Below the pieces are notes generated by a model. The model was not told the origin of the DNA, made no database searches, and saw nothing but the letters and a program-made list of their open reading frames with translations. From Robiginitomaculum sp. (GTDB lineage: Bacteria; Pseudomonadota; Alphaproteobacteria; Caulobacterales; Maricaulaceae), in the NCBI GenBank assembly GCA_015485155.1, contig WFUF01000027.1, forward strand, positions 1 through 64,000: a stretch of DNA of 64,000 bases, written 5' to 3'. Position 1 is the first letter of the stretch; each line of letters opens with the position of its first letter. Made by a program: the position numbers and the translations under genes. Positions 43,867 to 52,155 of the stretch are shown here, in pieces.

Positions 43867-44619
43867 ATGAGCAATGATGATCGTGGTGTGTATTCACCAC
43901 CACCTGATGAATATGATAGATTTGATGTAAGCGAAGACGACGATAGTCGTCGTGGCCCATTACTGCTGGCAGTTGCCATTGCTGTACTAATAGCATTGGC
44001 TGCGGTGGTTTATACTGCCTACAATCAAGGTATCCGTTCCGGTGGCCGTAATCAAGCACCATTGATATCAGCACCTGCCGGCCCAATTAAAAGTAAACCT
44101 GAAAATCCTGGCGGTAAAAAACAGCCCGACACCAATAGTGCTGCCTATGATCCACTGGACTCAAAATCAGGTGCAAAGCCTAAGCCGGTAAAAGTAGCTC
44201 CTCCGCCCGAGCAGCCAATTGAGCGGGCTACCAAGCCCAAACCTGTAAATCAAAAACCAGAACCAATAGCACAAAAGCCGACAACGCCAGAACCGAAACC
44301 AGAACCGAAACCAGAGCCGAAACCAGAGCCGAAACCGGCTGACAAACCAAAACCATACCCAAAAGCAACAGGGAAATTTGTAGTACAAATTGGGTCGTTT
44401 CGATCTGAAAAACAGGCAAGCAGCACGTGGGATGCCTTGCGCAACAGACTGCCAATATTGCTCGATGGTGTCAGCCCCGACATACAACGGGCGGATTTAG
44501 GAGCCAAGGGGATTTACTTCAGGCTGCGCGCGGCAGATTTTGGAACCAGAGCAGATGCTAGTGAATTTTGTGCGCAATTAAAAGCCAAAGCACAGGATTG
44601 TATAGTCGTTAGCAGATGA
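43867..44619 (+). CDS. SPOR-domain membrane protein
   Basis: 250 residues. An acidic cytoplasmic N-terminus is followed by one membrane helix (LLLAVAIAVLIALAAVVYTAY, residues ~31-51), a long proline-rich linker ending in EPKPEPKPEPKP repeats, and a SPOR domain from ~170 (KFVVQIGSFRSEKQASSTWDAL...FRLRAADFGTRADASEFCAQLKAK). SPOR domains bind denuded peptidoglycan at the division septum. It overlaps the nagZ start by four bases, so it is coupled with a peptidoglycan-recycling enzyme. Confidence 0.88.
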   Translation: MSNDDRGVYSPPPDEYDRFDVSEDDDSRRGPLLLAVAIAVLIALAAVVYTAYNQGIRSGGRNQAPLISAPAGPIKSKPENPGGKKQPDTNSAAYDPLDSKSGAKPKPVKVAPPPEQPIERATKPKPVNQKPEPIAQKPTTPEPKPEPKPEPKPEPKPADKPKPYPKATGKFVVQIGSFRSEKQASSTWDALRNRLPILLDGVSPDIQRADLGAKGIYFRLRAADFGTRADASEFCAQLKAKAQDCIVVSR

Positions 44620-45638
44620 GCGCAAAAGCGATTATTTTTGGCTGTTCCGGCACATCCCTTGGCACCGATGAGCGCAGGTTTTTTGAAAAATCCAGCCCCT
44701 GGGGCTTTATCTTGTTCGCACGAAACCTGCGCAATGAAGATCAAACCAGAAGACTAATCAATGAACTAAAAGAAACTGTCGGGCACGAACCGCATATATT
44801 TATTGATGAAGAGGGAGGCAGAGTCTCAAGACTGCGGTCTCTAGGTGGCTGGATTGGCCCGCCTGCCGCTGATTTTTTACGCAAAAATCCTGATATGGAG
44901 CTGTGTGCAGCAGCAATTCGCGACAATTATCGTGCCATTGGTGCAAGACTGGCTGCTCTTGGATTTACTGCTGACTGCGCGCCGGTATTGGACGTTCCGG
45001 TGCAAAATGCTGACCCTGTTATTGGTGATCGGGCATTTAGCTACGATCACAAACAAATAGCCTCATTGGCTAAAGCCTGTATTGCCGGGCTTAAGGATGC
45101 TGGAATTTGTCACGTGATCAAACATATTCCCGGCCATGGCCGCGCCGATGTGGATTCGCATAAATCCCTGCCTGTTGTCACCACTTCTCATGCGCAATTA
45201 TCAGCTACCGACTTTCTGCCCTTTCAACAGTTATCCAGCGCACAAATGGCAATGAGCGCCCATGTGGTTTATTCGGATATTGACCCCCATTCACCTGCTA
45301 CCACTTCCAAAACCGTAATTAGTGACATCATTAGAAAAGAGATTGGTTTTGACGGACTGCTTATGAGCGATGATCTGGACATGAAGGCCTTAAGCGGCAG
45401 TCTGTCTGAGCGTGCCCAAAAATCACTGTTAGCTGGTTGCGATATGTTACTGCATTGCAGTGGTGATCTTAAAGCCATGAAAGAGCTGGATGCCGTCACC
45501 CCTATTTTAGGCGGACGATCACTGGAGCGCGCCAAACAAGCTGCTCCACTGTCACCAACCTGTCAGATAAATCCGGAAAATGCCATCATACAGGCACAAA
45601 GAAGTTTTACTGCTTTTAATAAATCTATGGAGAAGTGA
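44616..45638 (+). CDS. nagZ: Beta-N-acetylhexosaminidase
   Basis: NagZ removes GlcNAc from anhydromuropeptides during cell-wall recycling (GH3 family, cytoplasmic). It has 340 residues. The NagZ signature VIKHIPGHGRADVDSHKSLPVV holds the His/Asp of the acid-base dyad, and the nucleophile aspartate is in GLLMSDDLDMKAL. FIDEEGGRVSRLR is also typical. It lies between the SPOR protein and the Tat amidase, with one base to the next start. Confidence 0.93.
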   Translation: MSAKAIIFGCSGTSLGTDERRFFEKSSPWGFILFARNLRNEDQTRRLINELKETVGHEPHIFIDEEGGRVSRLRSLGGWIGPPAADFLRKNPDMELCAAAIRDNYRAIGARLAALGFTADCAPVLDVPVQNADPVIGDRAFSYDHKQIASLAKACIAGLKDAGICHVIKHIPGHGRADVDSHKSLPVVTTSHAQLSATDFLPFQQLSSAQMAMSAHVVYSDIDPHSPATTSKTVISDIIRKEIGFDGLLMSDDLDMKALSGSLSERAQKSLLAGCDMLLHCSGDLKAMKELDAVTPILGGRSLERAKQAAPLSPTCQINPENAIIQAQRSFTAFNKSMEK

Positions 45639-45639
45639 T

Positions 45640-47382
45640 GTGAGCACAGGCCCAACACGACGTTCTTTATTACTGGCTGGCGCTATTGGTGCCGGCAGTA
45701 CAATTTCAAGCAGTTCTGGAATATTGGCGCAAACCAGCGATCATACTGATGATAACGGGCCCGCTCTTAGCCCTGATATTGTTGCTGCAGCTGAGAAAAT
45801 GCTGCCAATTTCCTATTCCGATGCCGAGCGTGAACAATTACTACATGGCTTTGAAGCCCAATTGCAGGCTATTGGACAGCTTCGTGAACAACGGCTAAAG
45901 AACGAACTGGCCCCGGCACAAGTGTTTGATCCACGCCTGCCTGACAAGAAATTTACACAACAAAAAGATGTTGTAACCATTTCGTCACCAACCAGAAAAA
46001 CTCCACCTGATAACGACAGTGAAATTGCCTATGCCAGCCTTGGTGAGCTTGGCCACTGGATGCGCAATTACGGGCTATCCAGTGAAAAACTAACCGGCAT
46101 TTACCTTAGTCGCATTCAAAAATATGCTCACAAACTGGAATCTTTTATAACAGTGACAAATGATTTGGCCATGGAACAGGCCAAACAGGCCGATCGGGAT
46201 ATGGCAAATGGCAATGATCACGGCCCATTACATGGCATGCCTTATGGACTAAAGGATTTATTTGACACCAAGGGTATCAAGACCACATGGGGTGCGGCTC
46301 CTTATAAGAACCGCATTGGCACTATAGATGCGCACATTGTACAAAGACTAAAGGAATCCGGGGCTGTATTACTTGGCAAAACCACTTGCGGGGCCATTGC
46401 CTATGGCGATATCTGGTTTGGTGGGAAAACCCGCAATCCATGGAATATTGAAGAAGGTTCCTCCGGCTCCAGCGCCGGTTCAGCAGCAAGCACAGCCGCC
46501 GCCTTATGCAGTTTTTCCATTGGCACCGAAACCCTTGGCTCCATTGTTTCTCCGTCTAATCGCTGTGGCACCACCGGATTGCGCCCAACATTTGGCAGAG
46601 TATCCAGAGCCGGCGGCATGGCATTGTGCTGGTCATTGGATAAGGTTGGCCCCATCTGCCGCTCTGCAGAAGATACAGCGTTGGTGCTTGCTGCGATCAA
46701 TGGCATGGATGTCAATGACCCCGGTTCTTTGGATATGGGGTTTTCCTATGATCCGGATATTGATTTTAGACAACTGACCATTGGTTATAATCCCAAATGG
46801 TTCGAAGGTAATGGCACAAAGTCCCTTGATCGCAAAGTACTGCAAATGCTGCTCGACATGGGAGTTTCCAGCAAAGAAGTCTCACTGCCTGATCTTCCTT
46901 ATGGTGCCTTATTTCTGTCACTGATCGCTGAGAGCGCTGCCGCTTTTGAAGAACTCACCCTGTCAAACCGTGATGACTTAATGGTGTGGCAGGAAGACAA
47001 TGCCTGGCCAAATTCATGGCGTAAAATTCGCTTTTTATCGGCGATTGATTATGTGCAGCTTGATAGGCTGAGACGTAAGATCATGATGGAGATGAATGCT
47101 CTATTTGAGAATGTGGATGCGCTTATCACCCCGAATTTTGCAGCTAATCTTCTTACCATTACCAACTTTACCGGCCACCCGTGCCTGACTTTTCGCGCCG
47201 GGTTTTATGACAGCCCGACCAGAGGCAATGGAAAAATAGATCAAACTGCCAAAAAGATACGTGTTCCTCACAACATTTCTCTAATCGGCAATCTGTTTGA
47301 GGAGGGAAATATTTGCGCGCTTGGAAGAGCCTTGGAAAGCAAGCTGGGTGTTGCCGGACAAACTCCGCCTGCATTTTCATGA
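45640..47382 (+). CDS. Amidase-signature enzyme with Tat signal
   Basis: 580 residues from GTG 45640, which has GGAG upstream and follows nagZ by one base. The track start lies inside nagZ. The N-terminus TRRSLLLAGAIGAG is a twin-arginine signal, so the enzyme is probably exported folded, and tatABC lie 3.5 kb downstream. Amidase residues: Lys in MPYGLKDLFDT, the GSSGSSAGSAAS loop with the cis-Ser, and the nucleophile in GTETLGSIVSPS. Between signal and amidase core are ~110 residues of helical linker. The substrate is unknown. It interrupts the usual nagZ-scpA order. Confidence 0.85.
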   Translation: MSTGPTRRSLLLAGAIGAGSTISSSSGILAQTSDHTDDNGPALSPDIVAAAEKMLPISYSDAEREQLLHGFEAQLQAIGQLREQRLKNELAPAQVFDPRLPDKKFTQQKDVVTISSPTRKTPPDNDSEIAYASLGELGHWMRNYGLSSEKLTGIYLSRIQKYAHKLESFITVTNDLAMEQAKQADRDMANGNDHGPLHGMPYGLKDLFDTKGIKTTWGAAPYKNRIGTIDAHIVQRLKESGAVLLGKTTCGAIAYGDIWFGGKTRNPWNIEEGSSGSSAGSAASTAAALCSFSIGTETLGSIVSPSNRCGTTGLRPTFGRVSRAGGMALCWSLDKVGPICRSAEDTALVLAAINGMDVNDPGSLDMGFSYDPDIDFRQLTIGYNPKWFEGNGTKSLDRKVLQMLLDMGVSSKEVSLPDLPYGALFLSLIAESAAAFEELTLSNRDDLMVWQEDNAWPNSWRKIRFLSAIDYVQLDRLRRKIMMEMNALFENVDALITPNFAANLLTITNFTGHPCLTFRAGFYDSPTRGNGKIDQTAKKIRVPHNISLIGNLFEEGNICALGRALESKLGVAGQTPPAFS

Positions 47383-47495
47383 CACCATCATGTTTCTTTG
47401 CAAAACTGGAAACATAAGAGGCCGGATCAAACGATTCCATATCCTGCAGAAAGGCTTTAACATTGGGAATCAGGTGATTCTATAAAAAGGAAAAG

Positions 47496-48338
47496 TTGAC
47501 TGTTTTGAACACGACTGAATTTGAAGAAGACATTCACTTTGATGCGGCAAAGGCTGCCGACGGATCGCGACAGGTGTTGAGCGTTGATCTTGATGGCTAT
47601 GAGGGGCCGCTACACCTTTTATTGGAATTATCCCGCAACCAAAAAGTTGACCTTCGCAATGTATCAATCTTGCAGCTTGCCGACCAATACCTTGACTTTA
47701 TCAAAAAAATCAAAAACTTGCGCATTGAGCTTGCTGCAGATTACCTGGTAATGGCGGCGTGGCTTACATATTTGAAATCCCGCCTGATTTTACCAAAACC
47801 CAAGACCAGTGAACAGGCACCTGATGCAGACGAATTAGCTGCCGTTCTGGCATTTCGCTTACAGCGCTTAGATGCGATGCGGGCAGCATCAAAAGCATTA
47901 CAGTCCAGAAATCGTGCTGGAATAAACGTTATGTTGCGCGGAAAACCTGAAGGTATACGGCGAATTCGTTCTCCGATTTATGAAGCCAGCATTTATGATC
48001 TTCTTAGCGCCTATGCAATTAAACGCTCAAGAATTGCCAGAGCAAAGGTGGTATTCAAAAAACCAGTATTGCTGGCGCTGGAAGAGGCCAGACACCGGCT
48101 GGAAAGAATACTTGGCAAAATGTCTGACTGGTTGCCTCTGGACCAAATGATCGTTGATTTTGCCCTTGATGATCCTGACAATAAACCACCAAGATCCAGC
48201 CTGCTTGCTTCGTCACTGGTCGCAAGTCTTGAGTTGGCCAAGGAAGGACAGGCAGAATTACGCCAGACCCACCCCTTTGCTCCGCTTTTCGTCCGTGCAA
48301 GGCAGTTAGCAGATACAAATCCGGAAAAGCAAAAATGA
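47496..48338 (+). CDS. scpA: Segregation and condensation protein A
   Basis: The kleisin subunit of the SMC-ScpAB condensin, which organises and segregates the chromosome. It has 280 residues. The N-terminal helical region LDGYEGPLHLLLELSRNQKVDLRNVSILQLADQYL is the family signature, and ELAADYLVMAAWLTYLKSRLILP follows. The C-terminal winged helix contacts the SMC head. The start is a TTG at 47496 with AAAAGGAAAAG just upstream, and no better start is seen. Its stop overlaps the scpB start. Confidence 0.92.
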   Translation: MTVLNTTEFEEDIHFDAAKAADGSRQVLSVDLDGYEGPLHLLLELSRNQKVDLRNVSILQLADQYLDFIKKIKNLRIELAADYLVMAAWLTYLKSRLILPKPKTSEQAPDADELAAVLAFRLQRLDAMRAASKALQSRNRAGINVMLRGKPEGIRRIRSPIYEASIYDLLSAYAIKRSRIARAKVVFKKPVLLALEEARHRLERILGKMSDWLPLDQMIVDFALDDPDNKPPRSSLLASSLVASLELAKEGQAELRQTHPFAPLFVRARQLADTNPEKQK

Positions 48339-49099
48339 GCCAATCTGAAAATTCAACCCTAGATGCTATAGAGGCTGCCGTAAAAACTTTGGCTCAGCGT
48401 TCAAAGCGTCTGTCCGGTAATGAAAAAACACTTCAGGCAGAATATATTGATCAAGAAATGAGGATGCTTGAGGCACTTATGTTTGCAGCCCGCGAGCCGC
48501 TGGACATGCAAAGCATACGAGCCAGAATGCCCGATAATATTGATTGCAATGCCTTGCTTGCAAAAATGCAGGCAGATTATGCTGGCCGCGGTGTTAATCT
48601 GGTGTGTGTGGCGGATAAATGGCGCTTGCAAACTGCTCCTGATCTTGCCGATATCTTGATTGATGAACGCGAAGAACCCAGAAAATTGTCAAATGCAGCT
48701 TTGGAAACCTTGTCGATAATTGCTTATCATCAGCCAGTCACCAGAGCTGAAATAGAAGAAATACGCGGCGTTGCAGTTTCAAAAGGCACCCTTGATTTAC
48801 TTCTTGAATTACAATGGATCTGTTTGCGCGGACGGCGCAGAACTCCTGGCAAACCGGTAACTTGGGGCACTACAGACGATTTTCTGGCACACTTCTCACT
48901 TGAGAGAATTGAAGACCTTCCGGGCAAGGACGAATTAAAGGCCGCTGGACTGCTAGATAGCCGGGTTCCGGCTGATTTTGAGGTCCCCACCCCCTCTTCG
49001 CAACCTAAAATGGATGATCTGCTGCCAGTTGATGAAACTGATTATGACGGCGATTTTCATACTGATTTTCTAAAAGCAGACGAAAACACTGAAAATTAG
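48335..49099 (+). CDS. scpB: Segregation and condensation protein B
   Basis: The KITE subunit of condensin, with 254 residues. Two winged-helix domains are visible: MLEALMFAAREPLDMQSIRARMP with WRLQTAPDLADIL, and LSNAALETLSIIAYHQPVTRAEIEEIRGVAVSKGTLDLLLEL, the most conserved family segment. A ~60-residue acidic tail rich in Asp/Glu follows. It is coupled to scpA by a four-base overlap and followed by tatA after 78 bases. Confidence 0.92.
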   Translation: MSQSENSTLDAIEAAVKTLAQRSKRLSGNEKTLQAEYIDQEMRMLEALMFAAREPLDMQSIRARMPDNIDCNALLAKMQADYAGRGVNLVCVADKWRLQTAPDLADILIDEREEPRKLSNAALETLSIIAYHQPVTRAEIEEIRGVAVSKGTLDLLLELQWICLRGRRRTPGKPVTWGTTDDFLAHFSLERIEDLPGKDELKAAGLLDSRVPADFEVPTPSSQPKMDDLLPVDETDYDGDFHTDFLKADENTEN

Positions 49100-49177
49100 G
49101 CTCGCAATTAACAGCAAACAGGAGTATCCTGATGCTTGGCAGTTTATTAGTTTGTCTACCATATAAGGAAGAGTGTT

Positions 49178-49390
49178 ATGGGATCCATCGGCCCGCTACA
49201 AATTATTGTTGTTGCCGTAGTTGCATTGATTTTATTTGGTGGACGCGGAAAAATATCGTCAGTCATGGGTGATCTGGCCAAAGGTATTAAGAGTTTTCGC
49301 AAAGGGTTAAAAGACGATGACCCTGCCATCGAAGATGCCGGTGAAACCATTGACGTTGAAGCCAATGTCAAAGAATCTGAGAAAGAATAA
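49178..49390 (+). CDS. tatA: Sec-independent translocase subunit TatA
   Basis: 70 residues. The N-terminal membrane helix ([41 protein letters not shown]) has the FGGRGKI hinge and the amphipathic helix of TatA. The short acidic tail is typical. AAGGAAGAG precedes the start. It forms the pore of the twin-arginine pathway. Confidence 0.92.
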   Translation: MGSIGPLQIIVVAVVALILFGGRGKISSVMGDLAKGIKSFRKGLKDDDPAIEDAGETIDVEANVKESEKE

Positions 49391-49420
49391 TCAAAGCTAT
49401 CTGACACTGGAAACCAGATA

Positions 49421-49711
49421 ATGATCCCGCAAATTGGGTTTGTCGAAATTCTGATATTGGGGGTTGTGGCTTTGGTAGTTGTCGGGCCTAAGGACTTACC
49501 GGCTTTGCTTCGTAAAATTGGCAGAATAACCGCCAAAGCCAGAGGCATGGCCAACGAGTTTAAGGGTGCATTTGATGATATGGGCCGGGAAGTTGAACTT
49601 GATGAGCTAAAAAAGGAAATCGAAGCCATCAAGAATGCTAATCCTGTAAACAAGATAAAACAGGAATTAACAGATGTTACCCGCGATATTGATGCCTCAT
49701 CAAAGGATTGA
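49421..49711 (+). CDS. tatB: Sec-independent translocase subunit TatB
   Basis: 96 residues. Starts MIPQIGFVEILILGVVALVVVGPKDLPALLRKIG, which has the conserved early Glu and the VVGPKDLP hinge of TatB, then a charged amphipathic helix (DDMGREVELDELKKEIEAI). With TatC it recognises Tat signals. Its stop adjoins the tatC start. Confidence 0.92.
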   Translation: MIPQIGFVEILILGVVALVVVGPKDLPALLRKIGRITAKARGMANEFKGAFDDMGREVELDELKKEIEAIKNANPVNKIKQELTDVTRDIDASSKD

Positions 49712-50551
49712 TTGACCGTGGAAAATCAAATTGACCCCGCAGATATTGATGATGAAATGGAGTCGAGCCGTGCCCCGTTACTCGATCATTTGCTGGAGCT
49801 TAGAACCCGTATAATCCACTGTTTTATTGCTATTGCCATTGCCTTTGGCATTTGTTTCTTTTTTGCGCAGGATATTTATAACTTCCTGCTGGTACCGTTT
49901 TTGAGCGCCGCCGAAAACGCCAAGACAATGCAAGAAGGCAGCTCACAGCTTGAGCTTATCTTTACTGGCCCGCTAGAATTTTTCTTTGCAAAAATGAAAC
50001 TGGCGCTGTTCGGCGCAATCATTTTATCTTTTCCGTATTTAGCCTGGCAAATATACCGTTTTGTCGCTCCGGGGCTTTATCGTAATGAACGTGGAGCATT
50101 CCTGCCATTTTTACTGGCAGCACCGGTTTTATTCGCAGCCGGTGCCAGTTTTGTCTATTATGTGATGCTGCCCATGGTTATGCGCTTTGCCTTTAATCAG
50201 GAGCAAGTTGCCAGCGCCGAACAAGTGGCAATCCAGTTATTGCCGCGTGTGTCTGAATACCTCTCGCTGGTAACCACCTTGATTCTGGCATTTGGCATAT
50301 CCTTTCAACTGCCCGTAATATTATCATTAATGGGCAGGGTCGGACTGGTCAGTTCCGATGGTCTGCGAAAGGGCCGCAAATACGCCGTGGTCGGGATTTT
50401 GGCTTTTGCAGCATTTTTCACCCCGCCCGATGTGATTTCACAATTCCTGCTGGGCGTTCCAGTATTACTTCTGTATGAAATTTCAATCTGGTCGGTAGCT
50501 TTAATTGAAAAAAAACGTGCTGAAGAAGCCAGTTCTATAGACACTAATTAA
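49712..50551 (+). CDS. tatC: Sec-independent translocase subunit TatC
   Basis: A 279-residue six-helix protein. The conserved cytoplasmic start APLLDHLLELRTRII, the loop LIFTGPLEFFFAKMKLALFG with the essential Glu, and FPYLAWQIYRFVAPGLYRNER are present, and FTPPDVISQFLLGVPVLLLYEI closes the protein. It starts at TTG 49712 or GTG 49718. In relatives serS often follows, but it is not here. Confidence 0.93.
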   Translation: MTVENQIDPADIDDEMESSRAPLLDHLLELRTRIIHCFIAIAIAFGICFFFAQDIYNFLLVPFLSAAENAKTMQEGSSQLELIFTGPLEFFFAKMKLALFGAIILSFPYLAWQIYRFVAPGLYRNERGAFLPFLLAAPVLFAAGASFVYYVMLPMVMRFAFNQEQVASAEQVAIQLLPRVSEYLSLVTTLILAFGISFQLPVILSLMGRVGLVSSDGLRKGRKYAVVGILAFAAFFTPPDVISQFLLGVPVLLLYEISIWSVALIEKKRAEEASSIDTN

Positions 50552-50660
50552 CAAGAATAAGCATAATAACTTTCAGTAATAATTCTTGTATTGAGTGTGT
50601 GACGGTCATTCAGCTATCTTGAATTTCACCTGTTGGTTTGCAAGAGATGGATAGCTAAAC

Positions 50661-51491
50661 ATGCACAGACTTCATATTGTTGTATTTTTGCTAATTGTCC
50701 AGATCTTATTAGTGGGGTGTGCAACTGCCACCAGAGGTGGTAGCACCATGTTAATTGTTGAGACTACACCGGTTGGTGCGCGTGTAGATACCACTGTACC
50801 CTCCAAGGGCATGCCAAAACTTAACAGATCCCAGATCAAAAAAATCAAACGTGGCAAAATGGCTCAACCAGAATTCAGCTATCGATATTGTGAGCCAACC
50901 CCGTGCGGTATTGAAGTGCCACGGAAACTCGAATTGGATATACTGATTACCAAGGATGGCTATGCACCGCAAACCCACACAATTGGGTATTTGCACCGCA
51001 AGCAGATTGCCAAGGAAACGGCGCGAAACACTGCTATTGCTGCCGCAGGAGCTGGTGCCACCGGCGCTGCTGCTATGGGAAGTATGGCAAGTGCTCTTGC
51101 TGGAGGGGTCACAGCCGGGTCGCTTGTTGCTGGGGCGGCGGTTTTCGCGGCACCAGTGCTTTTGGTGGGGGCGATTGCTAATGGTGTAGATAGCTCAACC
51201 GGGGCAAATTACGATTATTGGCCTAATCCAGCTCTGGCTGAGTTAATTGAGCTACCAAATGAGGAAAGTGCAAACGCTAACTCACAAGCGATTATTCAGG
51301 AGTTTAAAGAAAAACAACGCCTTGCAGTGCTAACCATAGAGCCGTCTGTACATGAAAAGCGGGTACAAAAGGCTAAACAAAAAGAAAAGCTCCGCAAGCA
51401 GGAAAAAGCAAAAAGAATTGCAGCCAAAAGAGCAAAAGCCAAGCTAAAAAAAGAACAGCGAGAAGCAGATAAAAATAGAGCGGCTCAATGA
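50661..51491 (+). CDS. Lipoprotein, PEGA-like, with basic coiled-coil tail (paralogue 1)
   Basis: 276 residues. The signal VVFLLIVQILLVGCATATRG gives a lipoprotein (Cys20). MLIVETTPVGARVDTT followed later by CEPTPCGIEVPRKLELDILITKDGYAP has the pattern of PEGA-like beta domains, which decorate envelope proteins. A Gly/Ala-rich hydrophobic stretch (AAAGAGATGAAAMGSMASALAGG...) follows, then a ~60-residue Lys/Ala/Glu-rich tail that could be a helix binding acidic polymers. The next gene is a paralogue without this tail. Function unknown. Confidence 0.7.
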   Translation: MHRLHIVVFLLIVQILLVGCATATRGGSTMLIVETTPVGARVDTTVPSKGMPKLNRSQIKKIKRGKMAQPEFSYRYCEPTPCGIEVPRKLELDILITKDGYAPQTHTIGYLHRKQIAKETARNTAIAAAGAGATGAAAMGSMASALAGGVTAGSLVAGAAVFAAPVLLVGAIANGVDSSTGANYDYWPNPALAELIELPNEESANANSQAIIQEFKEKQRLAVLTIEPSVHEKRVQKAKQKEKLRKQEKAKRIAAKRAKAKLKKEQREADKNRAAQ

Positions 51492-52132
51492 GAATATTTT
51501 TTTCTGTCAAAACCATTGTATTTTTTTCAATTATTTCCCTTGCCTTAAGTTCTTGCGCCACGGTCACGCGCGGCTCATACAATGAATTCGTTGTGCAAAC
51601 TATTCCAGCAGGCGCAAAAGTCACCACAGACCTGATACGCAACAAAGATCGAACAGGAGCAATAGAATATTATAGTTGCCCCGCCACGCCGTGCTCGATC
51701 AAACTACCCAGAAGATCAGACTTTAATGTCATGATTACATTATCCGGTTTCCAGCCATTTACCTATGCCATAACCAAAGAACGAAACAAAGAAGCCGCCA
51801 AGCGCAACAATAAAACCGTATTGGCTTCTTCGGCTGCAACAACTGGCGGCCTAGCCGTTGGCAGCATTATGGTGGCATCTATGTTCACCAATCTGCGGGC
51901 GTTAGCAACAGTGTCCGCCCCCACAGCTATTGCAGGAACCGCCACAGTGACCGCCCTTTATGCCGGGCCCGTTATTGGTGCTGCAGCTGGCATTGATCTG
52001 GCCTCAGGTTCGCTGATCGATTTGTACCCAAACCCGCTGGTTGTGCAATTAGCCCCTGAAAGCACACCTGAACAGACAAAAGAATTGATCACGATGTTTG
52101 AAAATACACGTGCAGATCAAACCAAACCATAA
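51488..52132 (+). CDS. Lipoprotein, PEGA-like (paralogue 2)
   Basis: 214 residues, starting within the stop of the previous gene (ATGA overlap). The signal IVFFSIISLALSSCATVTRGS has the same SCATVTRG-type lipobox as its neighbour. The body shows FVVQTIPAGAKVTTD, CPATPCSIKLPRRSDFNVMITLSGFQPF and a hydrophobic Gly/Ala region, all parallel to paralogue 1, so the pair arose by duplication. It lacks the basic tail. Function unknown; envelope role inferred. Confidence 0.7.
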   Translation: MRIFFSVKTIVFFSIISLALSSCATVTRGSYNEFVVQTIPAGAKVTTDLIRNKDRTGAIEYYSCPATPCSIKLPRRSDFNVMITLSGFQPFTYAITKERNKEAAKRNNKTVLASSAATTGGLAVGSIMVASMFTNLRALATVSAPTAIAGTATVTALYAGPVIGAAAGIDLASGSLIDLYPNPLVVQLAPESTPEQTKELITMFENTRADQTKP

Positions 52133-52155
52133 TTCACAAAATTCCTATTTGCAGA

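Noticed and set aside
44167-44507. Three minus-strand ORFs rich in Phe/Trp/Gly/Ser
   Set aside because: They are antisense shadows of the PEPKP linker of the SPOR protein.
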